Source of the DNA: Muribaculaceae bacterium
GTDB taxonomy: Bacteria > Bacteroidota > Bacteroidia > Bacteroidales > Muribaculaceae
Length of the DNA stretch: 64,000 nucleotides
NCBI GenBank assembly: GCA_910573745.1
Contig: CAJSYI010000011.1
Location: 16,315-80,314 of the forward strand
Reading direction: 5' to 3'
A program made the position numbers and the translations under genes. Shown piece after piece: positions 1 through 8,849 of this stretch; the first letter of the stretch is position 1, and each line of letters opens with the position of its first letter. A model generated the notes under the pieces. It did no database searches, was not told where the DNA came from, and saw only the letters and a list, made by a program, of their open reading frames with translations.

Positions 1-690
1 TTCGACCTCTCTTCGGACGATGACATAACCATCCAGAACGAACTCCAGTCAATGAGCCCCGACCAACGTTCGCAGCAAGCCATCAACCTGCTCGTAACCG
101 GCCAATACAGCGGACAAGGGACAAAGACCGCCTCAAACAGCGCGGCCAACATGGCCAACTCTGCCCTCTACGGGTTCCTGACTTCGCAAATCAACTCCTG
201 GGCGGCCAACAACATCCGTGGCGTTGACCTGTCTTTCGGAGTGGACCAATACGACAAATCGCTCAACGGGCAAAGCTCCACCACGACGAGCTACAGCTAT
301 CAGGTGTCAAAATCACTCTTCAACAACAAGTTCAAGATTGTCGTAGGCGGCAACTATTCCACAGATGCTTCGGCCGACGAGAATTTCGCCCAGAACCTCC
401 TGAGCGACATATCATTCGAGTATATGCTCAAACAGACAAACACGCTCAGCATGTACCTGAAGCTGTTCCGCCACAACGGCTTCGAGAGCATAGTTGAAGG
501 CGAAATCACCGAGACGGGCGTAGGCTTCGTGATGCGCAGGCGGATGAGCAACCTGCGCCAGCTGTTCCGGTTCCACCGCTCCCGGAAAAAGCAGGATGCG
601 CCTGCAACCGCCGACTCCATAATAAGGAGAGACCCGGCGAAAGAAAACGATTCCATCGAAACCGTAAAACACGACACTGACATAAAATGA
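1..690 (+). CDS. tamB: Translocation and assembly module TamB, C-terminal part (5' end outside window)
   Basis: The frame is open from the first base and stops with TGA at 688-690, so only the last ~229 residues of a longer protein are visible. They resemble the C-terminal DUF490/TamB domain: alternating short beta-strands such as GVDLSFGVDQYD and FKIVVGGNY, ending in a strand like TGVGFVMRRRM. A basic, polar tail of about 45 residues (RSRKKQ, KENDSIE) follows and looks disordered. TamB is a long periplasm-spanning beta-groove protein that works with an Omp85 partner in outer-membrane biogenesis. The stop overlaps the start of the downstream TamL-type Omp85 gene (ATGA), which supports the pairing. 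The family call rests on the tail and context only. Confidence 0.82.
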   Translation, partial: FDLSSDDDITIQNELQSMSPDQRSQQAINLLVTGQYSGQGTKTASNSAANMANSALYGFLTSQINSWAANNIRGVDLSFGVDQYDKSLNGQSSTTTSYSYQVSKSLFNNKFKIVVGGNYSTDASADENFAQNLLSDISFEYMLKQTNTLSMYLKLFRHNGFESIVEGEITETGVGFVMRRRMSNLRQLFRFHRSRKKQDAPATADSIIRRDPAKENDSIETVKHDTDIK

Positions 691-3029
691 CTTCCCGACG
701 CTACATATCAATGCGCAGCCTGGCAGCATTCGTGGCTGCCGCCGTGCTCGCGGCCATACTCGCGGCATGTTCCACCACCAAGCGGCTCGGCCCCGACGAG
801 ACTCTTTACACTGGTGTCAAGAAGTTCGACATCGCCCACGCCGGAAAGGAGAAACTTCCCGACGAGATGGTGGCCGACCTCAAGAAGACCATCAACGTCA
901 CCCCCAACAACCCTTTGCCGTTCAAGCTCATGTCCCCCTACTGGCGTTCGCCGCTGCCGATAGGCCTGTGGGTCTACAACAACTGGAACGATTCTGCAAA
1001 AGGATTGAAAGGATGGCTCTACCGCAAGCTCGTGGAGCAGCCGGTGCTGATTTCCGACGTCCGTCCCGAAGTGCGAGTCAAGATGCTTGAAGACATCCTC
1101 GACAACAACGGATATTTCGGCTCAAAGGCATCGTACGAACTCCTTTATGACAAGAAGAACGACAAGAAGGCGCGCATCAGCTACAACCTCGACGTTAGCC
1201 GTCCATACCCCATCGACAGCATCATATATCTACAGAACGACTCCTCTTCACTGTGCAACTTCATCGACTCACTGGCACGGAAGAGCAAATACCTTGTCAA
1301 AGGGGAACGCTTCTGCGTGGACAGCCTTGTAGCGGAGCGCATACGCATCACCAACCGACTGCGCAACAGGGGCTACTATTATTTCCGCCCTGACTATATC
1401 GAGTTTCTTGCAGACAGCACCATAACTCCCAAGAAGATTGCGCTCAAGCTCACACTTGCCGACAACATGCCGCGCGAGGCGACGCTTCAATACCGTGTCG
1501 GCAACGTCTACACAGTGGTGGAGCGTCAGAGCAACAGGAAGCCCGGAATCCCCGACACGCTCCAGACCGAACGCGGACAGCTCGTCATAATGCGTCCGGC
1601 ACGCCTGCGGGCAGGGCTTGTCCCTTCATGCATCACGTTCAGGAAAGGACGCCTCTTCTCTGTGCGCAACATGGACCGCACGCAGACACGCCTTTCGCGT
1701 CTCGGCATCTTCAGTTCCATACAGGTGCAGCCCGTGCCTGCCGACACTTCGCTCACCGACCCGAAGCTCGACGTCTACATCACCTGCAAGTTCGACCGTC
1801 CGCTCGAAGCCTCGATCGAGGTCAACGCAGCCTCAAAATCCAACTCGTATCTCGGCCCGGGTCTGATTCTCGGCCTTACCAACTACAACATCTTCGGCGG
1901 CGCGGAGAAGCTGAGCGTGCAGTTCAATGCCAACTATGAATGGCAGACAGGCGGCGAACGCTCGTCTGTATTCAACAGCTATGAATTCGGCCTGACAGGC
2001 TCGTTGGCGTTCCCGCGGCTGCTGGCCCCGAGATTCATCCCGCAGTCGCACCGCGAGCTCAACTGGACCAACATCTCGCTGAACGCAAGCATACTCAACC
2101 GTCCGCATTACTTCAAGATAGCGCAGTTCAACACCTCCTTCTCATATGAATGGCGGTCGTTCCGCAACGTGCTCAACCAGCTGACTCTTTTCAAGCTGTC
2201 ATACACCAAGCTGATGAAGACCACCGCCGATTTCGACAGCATAATGAACCAGAACCCGGCGATTGCACTGAGCTTCCAGAGCCAGTTCATACCGCAGATG
2301 AGCTATACATACACGCTCGACAAGTTCCTTGAGCGTGAACGCATCAACGGCATCAACCTCACCGCCACAGTCACGGAAGCGGGCAACATCTTCAGCGGCA
2401 TCTGGCGAGCCTGCGGAGTGAAAGGCGAGAAAAGGATGTTCGGCACGCCGTTCTCCCAGTTCGTCAAAGGGCAGGTGCAGCTCGTCTACAGCCGCCGTCT
2501 CATAAGAGGCACCAATCATTGGCTCGTGAGCCGCGTACTCCTCGGTGCCGCACACGCCTACGGCAATTCGCGCGAAGTCCCGTATACCGAACAGTTCTAC
2601 ATCGGAGGAGCCAACTCCATCCGCGCGTTCACGGTGCGTTCAATAGGGCCGGGAAGCTACCGCGCTCCGAAAGACCAGGTGAACGGATATTTCGACCAGA
2701 CCGGCACATTCAAGTTTGAAATCAACACCGAATACCGCTTCCCGATCATAAGCATGCTGCACGGCGCGGTGTTCCTCGACGCGGGCAACGTGTGGCTGCT
2801 CAAGAACGACCCTGCCCGACCGGGAGGACGCATCAAGGCATCCTCGTTTCTGCGCGACCTCGCCGTAGGCACGGGCGTAGGCCTACGCGTGGACATCGGC
2901 ATGATAGTGATACGCGGCGACCTCGGCTACGGCATACATGCCCCATACCGGAACGGCACCCCGCATTACTTCAACATCAAGTTCAAGGATGCATTCGCCT
3001 TCCACCTTGCCATCGGCTATCCCTTCTGA
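687..3029 (+). CDS. tamL: TamL-type Omp85 (BamA/TamA family) outer-membrane lipoprotein
   Basis: The product is 780 residues. It begins with a lipoprotein signal peptide (hydrophobic AAAVLAAILAAC, lipobox Cys28) followed by STTKRLGPDETLYTG. This lipidated N-terminus is typical of TamL, the Bacteroidetes version of TamA. POTRA-like segments occupy roughly residues 35-360, and the C-terminal half is a beta-barrel: many aromatic-rich strands, the FYIGGANSIRAF motif of Omp85 lid loops near residue 650, and a terminal aromatic residue (AIGYPF). The start codon overlaps the tamB stop, so the two are translationally coupled. The likely role is insertion or assembly of outer-membrane proteins together with TamB. 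Family membership is firm; the TamL subtype is inferred from the lipobox and neighbour. Confidence 0.92.
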   Translation: MTSRRYISMRSLAAFVAAAVLAAILAACSTTKRLGPDETLYTGVKKFDIAHAGKEKLPDEMVADLKKTINVTPNNPLPFKLMSPYWRSPLPIGLWVYNNWNDSAKGLKGWLYRKLVEQPVLISDVRPEVRVKMLEDILDNNGYFGSKASYELLYDKKNDKKARISYNLDVSRPYPIDSIIYLQNDSSSLCNFIDSLARKSKYLVKGERFCVDSLVAERIRITNRLRNRGYYYFRPDYIEFLADSTITPKKIALKLTLADNMPREATLQYRVGNVYTVVERQSNRKPGIPDTLQTERGQLVIMRPARLRAGLVPSCITFRKGRLFSVRNMDRTQTRLSRLGIFSSIQVQPVPADTSLTDPKLDVYITCKFDRPLEASIEVNAASKSNSYLGPGLILGLTNYNIFGGAEKLSVQFNANYEWQTGGERSSVFNSYEFGLTGSLAFPRLLAPRFIPQSHRELNWTNISLNASILNRPHYFKIAQFNTSFSYEWRSFRNVLNQLTLFKLSYTKLMKTTADFDSIMNQNPAIALSFQSQFIPQMSYTYTLDKFLERERINGINLTATVTEAGNIFSGIWRACGVKGEKRMFGTPFSQFVKGQVQLVYSRRLIRGTNHWLVSRVLLGAAHAYGNSREVPYTEQFYIGGANSIRAFTVRSIGPGSYRAPKDQVNGYFDQTGTFKFEINTEYRFPIISMLHGAVFLDAGNVWLLKNDPARPGGRIKASSFLRDLAVGTGVGLRVDIGMIVIRGDLGYGIHAPYRNGTPHYFNIKFKDAFAFHLAIGYPF

Positions 3030-3035
3030 ACACGA

Positions 3036-3365
3036 ATGAAGTACCCTCTCAATCCCAAGGAGCGCATCGGATTGATAGTGCTCAGCTGCCTGATACTGGC
3101 AAACATCGGATGGATCCTCGTTCGCAAACGGGACATGTCCGGGCCGGAAACTCCTGCTCCGGCCCGGACTACGATTGTGCCATCGGATTCGACGACTGCA
3201 GTCAAGCAGGTTTCCGACACAATGGTTCCCGGGGCTGAAAATGACAGACGAAAAAAGGCAAAATCTTCACGACGCAAAAAGCCTCACGAAAAAGCGTCAT
3301 CGCACACGCATGTGCCTCCGCCCCGCGATTTCCTACGCGACACCATCCCCACCAGCCGCCGATAG
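3036..3365 (+). CDS. Small bitopic membrane protein of unknown function
   Basis: 109 residues, beginning 6 bases after tamL and on the same strand. One membrane segment is visible at about residues 11-27 (IGLIVLSCLILANIGWILV). A low-complexity polar tail rich in Pro, Thr, Lys and Arg follows (RRKKAKSSRRKKP), probably disordered. I recognise no family. The closeness to tamL and the terminator about 70 bases downstream suggest it is the last gene of the tamB-tamL unit. It could be an accessory factor of that module or unrelated to it. Confidence 0.6.
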   Translation: MKYPLNPKERIGLIVLSCLILANIGWILVRKRDMSGPETPAPARTTIVPSDSTTAVKQVSDTMVPGAENDRRKKAKSSRRKKPHEKASSHTHVPPPRDFLRDTIPTSRR

Positions 3366-3435
3366 ACTCACGCTCCATACCGCCGCATTGACAGCATGAA
3401 TCCAGATGCAGACATATAGGCACAGGCAGACAAGG

Positions 3436-3474
3436 AAAGCGGAGGAGACGCGAAAATGCGTCTGCCTCCGCTTT
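3436..3474 (+). terminator. Intrinsic terminator after the tamB-tamL unit
   Basis: A 16-bp stem (AAAGCGGAGGAGACGC, bases 3436-3451) pairs with 3458-3474 with one bulged G around a 6-nt loop. It is followed by a T-rich stretch with six Ts in a row (3481 onward). Confidence 0.85.
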
Positions 3475-3909
3475 GTTTCAATGTTTTTTCGGTTGTCGGC
3501 GGAAAAACGGTTTCCGTTCGCTGCAAGCGACTTCGCGTCGGCGGGAGTGGCTGCGGTCCTTTTCCTTCCGGCCTGTCAGTGTTCTGGATGAATCCCGATT
3601 GATTACGGATTCAGGTTGGCTTCAAAAAGCCTATTAAAAATCCCTGTTTATATATGGTTGCCGGGTCTTGAATCCGAGAATACCGTCTGCGGCATTAACG
3701 GTTTCAGCTTCCGGCTGGAACATTCACCTTAAACGGGCCGGAACTCTGTCCCGGGGAAGCGTTCCTGAAGCGGGAGCTTCGGGATTGCAGCCTCGGCTGC
3801 CGTTCCTCACCGGGTCGTGGCAGCCTCCGGAACCGCAGAGATTCCTATGGTTTCATAGCGAATCTCTCAGCCCGTTGTGATTGTATAACGGACTGTGTGG
3901 CAGAAAGGT
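3475..3909. other. Hairpin-rich non-coding stretch between two convergent genes
   Basis: No credible gene was found between the tamL-unit terminator and the typA stop. The stretch contains a 12-bp stem (GAGATTCCTATG at 3838-3849 with its partner ending at 3866, one bulge), a GCAGCC-TC-GGCTGC hairpin at 3787-3800, and several GGAAC/GTTCC pairings between 3730 and 3840. An open frame of 70 codons at 3668-3880 is probably chance. It could be the 3' region of typA, an old intergenic repeat, or a structured RNA. Confidence 0.4.
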
Positions 3910-5709
3910 TCAGGAGCGGTTGGCTCGCTTGCGGTCGTTCTCGTCGAGCATGATCTTGCGAAGGCGGAGATGATTGGGCGTAACTTCCACGTATTCATCC
4001 TCTTTAATGTATTCAAGAGCCTCTTCGAGCGAGAACACCACAGGAGGCACGATGCGGGCCTTGTCGTCGGCGCCGCTGGCACGCATATTGGTGAGCTTCT
4101 TTGACTTTGTAACGTTGACGACAATGTCGTTTTCCTTCGCATTCTCGCCGACCACCTGACCTGCATACACATCTTCCTGCGGGAAAATGAAGAATCGGCC
4201 GCGGTCCTGAAGCTTGTCGATGGCGTAGGCGTAGGCCGTGCCTGCCTCCATAGCGATGAGCGAACCGTTGGTGCGGCGTTCTATGTCCCCTTTCCAAGGC
4301 TGGTATTCAAGGAAACGGTGAGCCATGATGGCCTCGCCGGCAGTTCCTGTCAGGACATTGTTGCGCAGGCCGATTATGCCGCGCGAAGGGATGACGAATT
4401 CTATGTTTATGCGGTCGTTCTGCGTCTCCATCGACATGATGTCGCCCTTGCGGCGCGTAACCATGTCAATCACCTTGGACGAATACTCCTCAGGCACGTT
4501 GATGGTCAGAGCCTCCACCGGTTCGCATTTCCTGCCGTCCACCTCTTTTATGATAACCTGCGGCTGACCCACCTGCAGCTCATATCCTTCCCGGCGCATG
4601 GTCTCGATAAGGATTGAGAGGTGAAGCACACCTCGCCCGAAGACAGTCCATTTGTCTTCATTCTCGCCTTTAACCACCCGAAGAGCCAGGTTCTTGTCAA
4701 GCTCACGGTCGAGACGCTCGGCTATGTGGCGCGACGTAACGAACTTGCCGTCTTTGCCGAAGAACGGACTGTCGTTGATGGTAAACGTCATTGACATCGT
4801 AGGCTCGTCAATGGCAATGCGCGGCAGCGGCTCCGGATTCTCGATCTTGGAGACCGTGTCGCCTATCTCGAACCCGTCAAAACCGACAATGGCGCATATG
4901 TCGCCGCTGCTCACCTCGCCCACCTTCTTACGGCCCATGCCCTCGAAAGTGTGCAGTTCTTTGATGCGCTGCTTGCTGACCGAGCCGTCTTTCTTGCAGA
5001 GAGCCACGTCCATACCCTCGCGCAGAGTGCCTCGGTGCACACGGCCGACGGCAATACGGCCGACGTAGCTACTGTAGTCAAGGCTCGTTATCAGCATCTG
5101 AGGGGCGCCCTCAATCTGTGTAGGAGCGGGAATGTGGTTTATTATTGCGTCGAGGACGGCGGTGATGTCCTCCGTAGGCTTACGCCAGTCCGTGCTCATC
5201 CAGTTCTGCTTGGCAGAACCGTATATTGTGGGGAAATCGAGCTGGTCTTCTGTGGCGTTGAGGTTGAACATCAGCTCAAACACCATCTCGTTCACCTCGT
5301 CGGGGCGGCAGTTGGGCTTGTCCACCTTGTTTATCACCACCACCGGCTTAAGTCCCATCTGGATGGCCTTCTGCAGCACGAAACGCGTCTGCGGCATCGG
5401 GCCTTCAAAGGCGTCAACGAGAAGCAGGCATCCGTCGGCCATATTCAGCACGCGCTCCACCTCGCCGCCGAAATCGGCGTGTCCCGGAGTGTCGATAATG
5501 TTTATCTTAGTGCCCTTATAGTTGATGGACACGTTCTTGGAGAGAATCGTTATGCCGCGTTCACGCTCCAGGTCATTGTTGTCGAGTATCAGCTCTCCGG
5601 TCGACTGGTTGTCGCGGAAGAGATGTCCGGCGAGAAGCATTTTGTCTACGAGCGTGGTCTTGCCATGGTCCACATGGGCTATGATTGCTATATTTCGGAT
5701 GTCCTGCAT
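3910..5709 (-). CDS. typA: Ribosome-associated translational GTPase TypA/BipA
   Basis: 599 residues, the usual length of the family. The GTPase domain shows G1 AHVDHGKT at residues 11-18, G3 DTPGH at 73-77 and G4 NKVD at 127-130. The EF-G-like domains and the TypA-specific C-terminal domain follow, ending in a Lys/Arg-rich tail (DENDRKRANRS). TypA binds the 70S ribosome at the EF-G site and aids 50S assembly and stress or cold adaptation. The gene is divergent from folP with its own -7 box 25 bases upstream. A stable hairpin but no clear T-tract lies downstream. Confidence 0.97.
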   Translation of the reverse strand: MQDIRNIAIIAHVDHGKTTLVDKMLLAGHLFRDNQSTGELILDNNDLERERGITILSKNVSINYKGTKINIIDTPGHADFGGEVERVLNMADGCLLLVDAFEGPMPQTRFVLQKAIQMGLKPVVVINKVDKPNCRPDEVNEMVFELMFNLNATEDQLDFPTIYGSAKQNWMSTDWRKPTEDITAVLDAIINHIPAPTQIEGAPQMLITSLDYSSYVGRIAVGRVHRGTLREGMDVALCKKDGSVSKQRIKELHTFEGMGRKKVGEVSSGDICAIVGFDGFEIGDTVSKIENPEPLPRIAIDEPTMSMTFTINDSPFFGKDGKFVTSRHIAERLDRELDKNLALRVVKGENEDKWTVFGRGVLHLSILIETMRREGYELQVGQPQVIIKEVDGRKCEPVEALTINVPEEYSSKVIDMVTRRKGDIMSMETQNDRINIEFVIPSRGIIGLRNNVLTGTAGEAIMAHRFLEYQPWKGDIERRTNGSLIAMEAGTAYAYAIDKLQDRGRFFIFPQEDVYAGQVVGENAKENDIVVNVTKSKKLTNMRASGADDKARIVPPVVFSLEEALEYIKEDEYVEVTPNHLRLRKIMLDENDRKRANRS

Positions 5710-5734
5710 TGTTACTTCTTTCTGTTTCAGCCTG

Positions 5735-5742
5735 CAAAGTTA
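5735..5742 (-). promoter_or_regulatory. typA promoter -7 box
   Basis: Reads TAACTTTG on the minus strand, a full match to the Bacteroidetes TAnnTTTG box, 25 bases before the typA start codon. No good -33 box was seen. Confidence 0.7.
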
Positions 5743-5785
5743 CAAATAATCGGCCAATCAGGCGTGAAGTTTCCCTGATTTTTCG

Positions 5786-5793
5786 TAACTTCG
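5786..5793 (+). promoter_or_regulatory. Possible folP promoter -7 box
   Basis: TAACTTCG, one mismatch to TAnnTTTG, lies only 10 bases before the folP start. The transcript would be nearly leaderless. The assignment is weak because the leader would be so short. Confidence 0.4.
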
Positions 5794-5803
5794 CACGAAA
5801 TAT

Positions 5804-6658
5804 ATGGAACAGACACCGCTTACAATCAACATACGCGGACGGTTGATGGACTTCAGCCGTCCGAAAGTGATGGGCATCATCAACGTTACGCCCGATTCGT
5901 TCTACAGCCAAAGCCGCACGTTCTCGCAAGACGCCATAGCACGACGTCTCGACGGCATGCTGGCCGAAGAAGCCGACATAATAGACATCGGCGGCTACAG
6001 CACCCGGCCCGGAGCCGACCCGGTCAGTCCGGAAGAGGAATATTCACGCCTCGCCCTCGCTCTGGAAACCGTCAGGAAACGCCATCCGGAAACAGTGGTT
6101 TCCGTAGACACTTTCCGCGCCGAAGTGGCGCGGCGATGCGTGGAGGACTGGCAGGCCGACATCATAAACGACATAGGGGGCGGCACGCTCGACCCGGAGA
6201 TGTGGCACACAGTGGCCGACCTCAAAGTGCCTTACATCCTTATGCACATGCGGGGAACGCCCCAGACCATGCAGTCGATGACCGACTATGAAGACGTGGC
6301 CGCCGACGTGATAAGCGACCTTGCCCACAAGGCGGCACGACTGCATGCGCTCGGCGTGGCAGACGTCATAATAGACCCCGGCTACGGCTTCGCCAAGACC
6401 ATAGACCAGAACTACCGTCTTCTGGCGGCCATACCTGAATTCAGGAAGATGAGGATGCCGGTGCTTGTCGGCATCTCCCACAAGACCATGATATGGCGGC
6501 CGCTCGGCATAACTCCGGAAGAATCCACCCTTCCCACCGTGGCGCTCGATGCCATGGCGCTCCAGCTCGGGGCCGACATAGTGCGTGTGCACGAAGTGCT
6601 GCCGGCCGTCCAGACAGTGAAGATGCTCGGCCTCCTGCGCAGGAACTCCGGTTTCTGA
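5804..6658 (+). CDS. folP: Dihydropteroate synthase
   Basis: 284 residues. It joins 6-hydroxymethyl-dihydropterin pyrophosphate to p-aminobenzoate in folate synthesis and is the sulfonamide target. The TIM-barrel signatures are visible: NVTPDSF at 27-33, the diphosphate loop GGYSTRPGA near 65-73, and VRVHEV near the C-terminus. It is divergent from typA and sits 34 bases upstream of cdaA, probably co-transcribed with it. Tyr stands in the DIGGYSTRPG loop where many proteobacterial enzymes have Glu or Gln; such variation is seen in this phylum and does not suggest inactivity. Confidence 0.96.
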   Translation: MEQTPLTINIRGRLMDFSRPKVMGIINVTPDSFYSQSRTFSQDAIARRLDGMLAEEADIIDIGGYSTRPGADPVSPEEEYSRLALALETVRKRHPETVVSVDTFRAEVARRCVEDWQADIINDIGGGTLDPEMWHTVADLKVPYILMHMRGTPQTMQSMTDYEDVAADVISDLAHKAARLHALGVADVIIDPGYGFAKTIDQNYRLLAAIPEFRKMRMPVLVGISHKTMIWRPLGITPEESTLPTVALDAMALQLGADIVRVHEVLPAVQTVKMLGLLRRNSGF

Positions 6659-6692
6659 ACATTCAATGACAAAAGCCTAAAACCTGAAACCC

Positions 6693-7454
6693 ATGATAGA
6701 TTTCGGCATAAAAGACATAATAGACATACTGCTTGTCGGCCTCATGCTCTTCTACCTCTACAGGATGATGCGCAACAGCGGCACCCTCTCGCTCTTCTAC
6801 GGCGTGCTGGCATTCATCGTAATCTGGGTAGTGGCCTATGAGATTTTCGACATGCGCCTCACCGGCACGATTCTCGACAAGTTCATGAACATAGGCCTCA
6901 TAGTGCTTGTCATCCTGTTCCAGGAACAGATAAAGCGGTTCCTCATAGACATAGGTTCGCAGGGGAAATGGAAAATATTCAAACGGCTTTTCCGCCACGA
7001 AAAAGAGGACGAACATGCGCATTCGGAAGTGATGGCCGTGGTCTACGCATGCATGAGCATGTCGAAATCGAAGACCGGCGCACTGATAGTATGGCAACGC
7101 GCGATGCCTCTCGACGACTACGAGAAGACGGGCGACATGATTGACTCGCTCATCAACATGCGTCTGATAGAAAACATATTCTTCAAGAACTCCCCACTCC
7201 ACGACGGTGCTCTGGTAATCGCCAAGCACCGCATGAAGGCCGCCGGATGCATCCTGCCGGTGAGCCACGACATGAGCATATCCAAAAGCCTCGGCCTGCG
7301 CCACCGCGCCGCATTGGGCATGAGCCAGGCAACAGACGCCGTGTGCGTGATAGTCAGCGAAGAGACCGGCAACATATCCGTGGCCAAGGACGGCAAGCTC
7401 CACGTAAAAGTCTCGGCCATAGACCTCGAACACATGCTTTCGGAGATAGCCTGA
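6693..7454 (+). CDS. cdaA: Membrane diadenylate cyclase CdaA/DacA
   Basis: 253 residues. Three N-terminal membrane segments (about residues 8-27, 33-50 and 65-80) precede a DisA_N-type cyclase domain with the catalytic DGA at 171-173 and RHR at 203-205. It condenses two ATP molecules into c-di-AMP, which controls turgor, potassium and the cell wall. It follows folP by 34 bases, and a strong bidirectional terminator lies 30 bases downstream. Neither the regulator CdaR (YbbR) nor GlmM is adjacent, unlike in Firmicutes. Confidence 0.95.
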   Translation: MIDFGIKDIIDILLVGLMLFYLYRMMRNSGTLSLFYGVLAFIVIWVVAYEIFDMRLTGTILDKFMNIGLIVLVILFQEQIKRFLIDIGSQGKWKIFKRLFRHEKEDEHAHSEVMAVVYACMSMSKSKTGALIVWQRAMPLDDYEKTGDMIDSLINMRLIENIFFKNSPLHDGALVIAKHRMKAAGCILPVSHDMSISKSLGLRHRAALGMSQATDAVCVIVSEETGNISVAKDGKLHVKVSAIDLEHMLSEIA

Positions 7455-7484
7455 GAATCATCTTAGTCGGTGCAACACAGATAT

Positions 7485-7535
7485 AATAAACAAGGAGCGG
7501 GACTTCTCAATAAAAAAAACCGCTCCTTGTTTATT
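7485..7535. terminator. Strong bidirectional terminator between cdaA and tRNA-Arg
   Basis: A perfect 16-bp inverted repeat (AATAAACAAGGAGCGG, 7485-7500, and its complement 7520-7535) has a 19-nt loop and A/T-rich outer bases on both sides, so it can serve cdaA on the plus strand and the tRNA on the minus strand. Confidence 0.88.
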
Positions 7536-7548
7536 TGATGCAATGTTG

Positions 7549-7620
7549 TACACCCATGGGGAGTCGAACCCCAATCGATGGAACCGGAATCCATTATTCT
7601 ATCCATTGAACTATGGGTGC
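7549..7620 (-). tRNA. tRNA-Arg (anticodon CCG)
   Basis: 72 nt on the minus strand. Acceptor stem GCACCCA pairs with TGGGTGT (terminal G-U), D stem GTTC/GAAT, anticodon stem ATGGA/TCCAT around loop TTCCGGT (anticodon CCG, reading CGG), T arm TGGGG-TTCGACT-CCCCA, discriminator A. No CCA is encoded. A -7-like box lies about 50 bases upstream and the shared terminator lies just beyond the 3' end. Confidence 0.95.
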
Positions 7621-7670
7621 ATCGTCTGAAAAACATACCGGTACCGGTCAAATACCGCAGTTTCCGGGTG

Positions 7671-7678
7671 CAAAGGTA
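7671..7678 (-). promoter_or_regulatory. tRNA-Arg promoter -7 box
   Basis: Reads TACCTTTG on the minus strand and matches TAnnTTTG. The RNA would start about 45 bases before the mature tRNA. A 12-bp palindrome (ACCGGTACCGGT, 7637-7648) lies within that leader. Confidence 0.6.
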
Positions 7679-7717
7679 GTTAATTTTTCGGAAACCGCCG
7701 CCACTTATCCCCAAAAG

Positions 7718-7751
7718 TTTGCGCTATACTGGTTTTTTGTTGCTAACTTTG
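7718..7751 (+). promoter_or_regulatory. ung promoter
   Basis: TTTG at 7718-7721, 22 bases, then TAACTTTG at 7744-7751, close to the Bacteroidetes consensus. It lies about 25 bases before the chosen ung start. Confidence 0.78.
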
Positions 7752-7775
7752 CATCAGAAATACACTTTAACCGAT

Positions 7776-8441
7776 ATGGACGTAAGAATCGACCCACAAT
7801 GGAAAGAACGGCTTGCGGACGCTTTCGGCAGCGACTGGTTCGCACAGCTCGCCGACCACGTACGTGCGGAATACAATGCTCCTGGGCATGTGTATCCTCC
7901 GGCTGGAGAGATATTCGCCGCCTTCGATGCCTGCCCCTTTGCAGACGTGAAAGTGGTCATAATCGGACAAGACCCTTACCATGGGCCGGGACAGGCCAAC
8001 GGGTTATGCTTTTCGGTGCGTCCGGGAGTGGCGATGCCTCCTTCGCTCGTCAACATATTCAAGGAGATACAGGCCGAGACAGGCTCACCTCTCCCTCCCG
8101 ACGGAGATTTGTCCAGATGGGCCCGGCAGGGCGTGCTTCTGCTCAATTCATCCCTGACGGTCAGGGAGCATCAGCCCAAATCGCACAGCGGACTGGGCTG
8201 GGAACGGCTCACCGACATGGCCGTCCACAGGCTGGCGGAGGAAAGAGAGGGCATAGTTTTCATGCTTTGGGGATCGGATGCCATCAGGAAAGGGGCGTTC
8301 ATCGACCGGGGACGCCATCTTGTGCTGACCTCCCCTCACCCGTCGCCGCTATCGGCACACAGGGGTTTCTTCGGCAACGGACATTTCAATGCCGCCAACG
8401 AATACCTCATAGCCCACGGAAAAGAACCGATAAAATGGTAG
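7776..8441 (+). CDS. ung: Uracil-DNA glycosylase, family 1
   Basis: 221 residues. It removes uracil from DNA to begin base-excision repair. The active-site motif GQDPYH has catalytic Asp66, and the Leu-loop motif HPSPLSAHRGFFG begins at His188. I chose the ATG giving MDVRIDPQW: an upstream in-frame ATG at 7719 would overlap the promoter boxes and add 19 residues (MRYTGFLL...) unlike the family. The next gene starts 6 bases after the stop, so the pair is probably co-transcribed. Confidence 0.96.
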   Translation: MDVRIDPQWKERLADAFGSDWFAQLADHVRAEYNAPGHVYPPAGEIFAAFDACPFADVKVVIIGQDPYHGPGQANGLCFSVRPGVAMPPSLVNIFKEIQAETGSPLPPDGDLSRWARQGVLLLNSSLTVREHQPKSHSGLGWERLTDMAVHRLAEEREGIVFMLWGSDAIRKGAFIDRGRHLVLTSPHPSPLSAHRGFFGNGHFNAANEYLIAHGKEPIKW

Positions 8442-8447
8442 TTTATC

Positions 8448-8849
8448 ATGAACAAAGAAGAACGATTGAAGAAAGCTGAAAGCATACGCCGCCAAGGCTA
8501 CAACTGCGCCCAGACGGTGGCGATGGCATTTGCCGACCTGACCGGAATTGACGAAGAAACCACTGCACGTGCCACCGCAGGGTTCGGAGGCGGAATAGGC
8601 GGCATGCAGGAAGTCTGCGGGGTGGTGTCGGCATTCGCCTTCGTGGCCGGAATGCTCGGCGACGCATCTCCGAAAGGGAAGGCAGAGACGTACAGGACTG
8701 TGAGAGAAATCGCCGCTCCTTTCAAAGAGGCCAACGGATGCCTGCTCTGCCGCGAACTGAAAGGGAAGGAACACCCGGTGCCTTGCGACGAACTGATAAT
8801 GCAGGGAGTAGGAATCCTCCACGACCGCTATTGCAAAGATGAGGCTTAG
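8448..8849 (+). CDS. C_GCAxxG_C_C family redox-type protein
   Basis: 133 residues with the conserved cysteine pattern of the family: Cys20 in GYNCAQTV, the Gly-rich GFGGGIGGM then Cys57 in VCGVVSA, Cys98 and Cys101 in CLLCRELKG, plus Cys113 and Cys129. The biochemical role of the family is not established; members are thought to be redox or metal-binding proteins. It follows ung by 6 bases, and its end overlaps the start of the next gene by 11 bases, so the three form one unit. Confidence 0.9.
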   Translation: MNKEERLKKAESIRRQGYNCAQTVAMAFADLTGIDEETTARATAGFGGGIGGMQEVCGVVSAFAFVAGMLGDASPKGKAETYRTVREIAAPFKEANGCLLCRELKGKEHPVPCDELIMQGVGILHDRYCKDEA

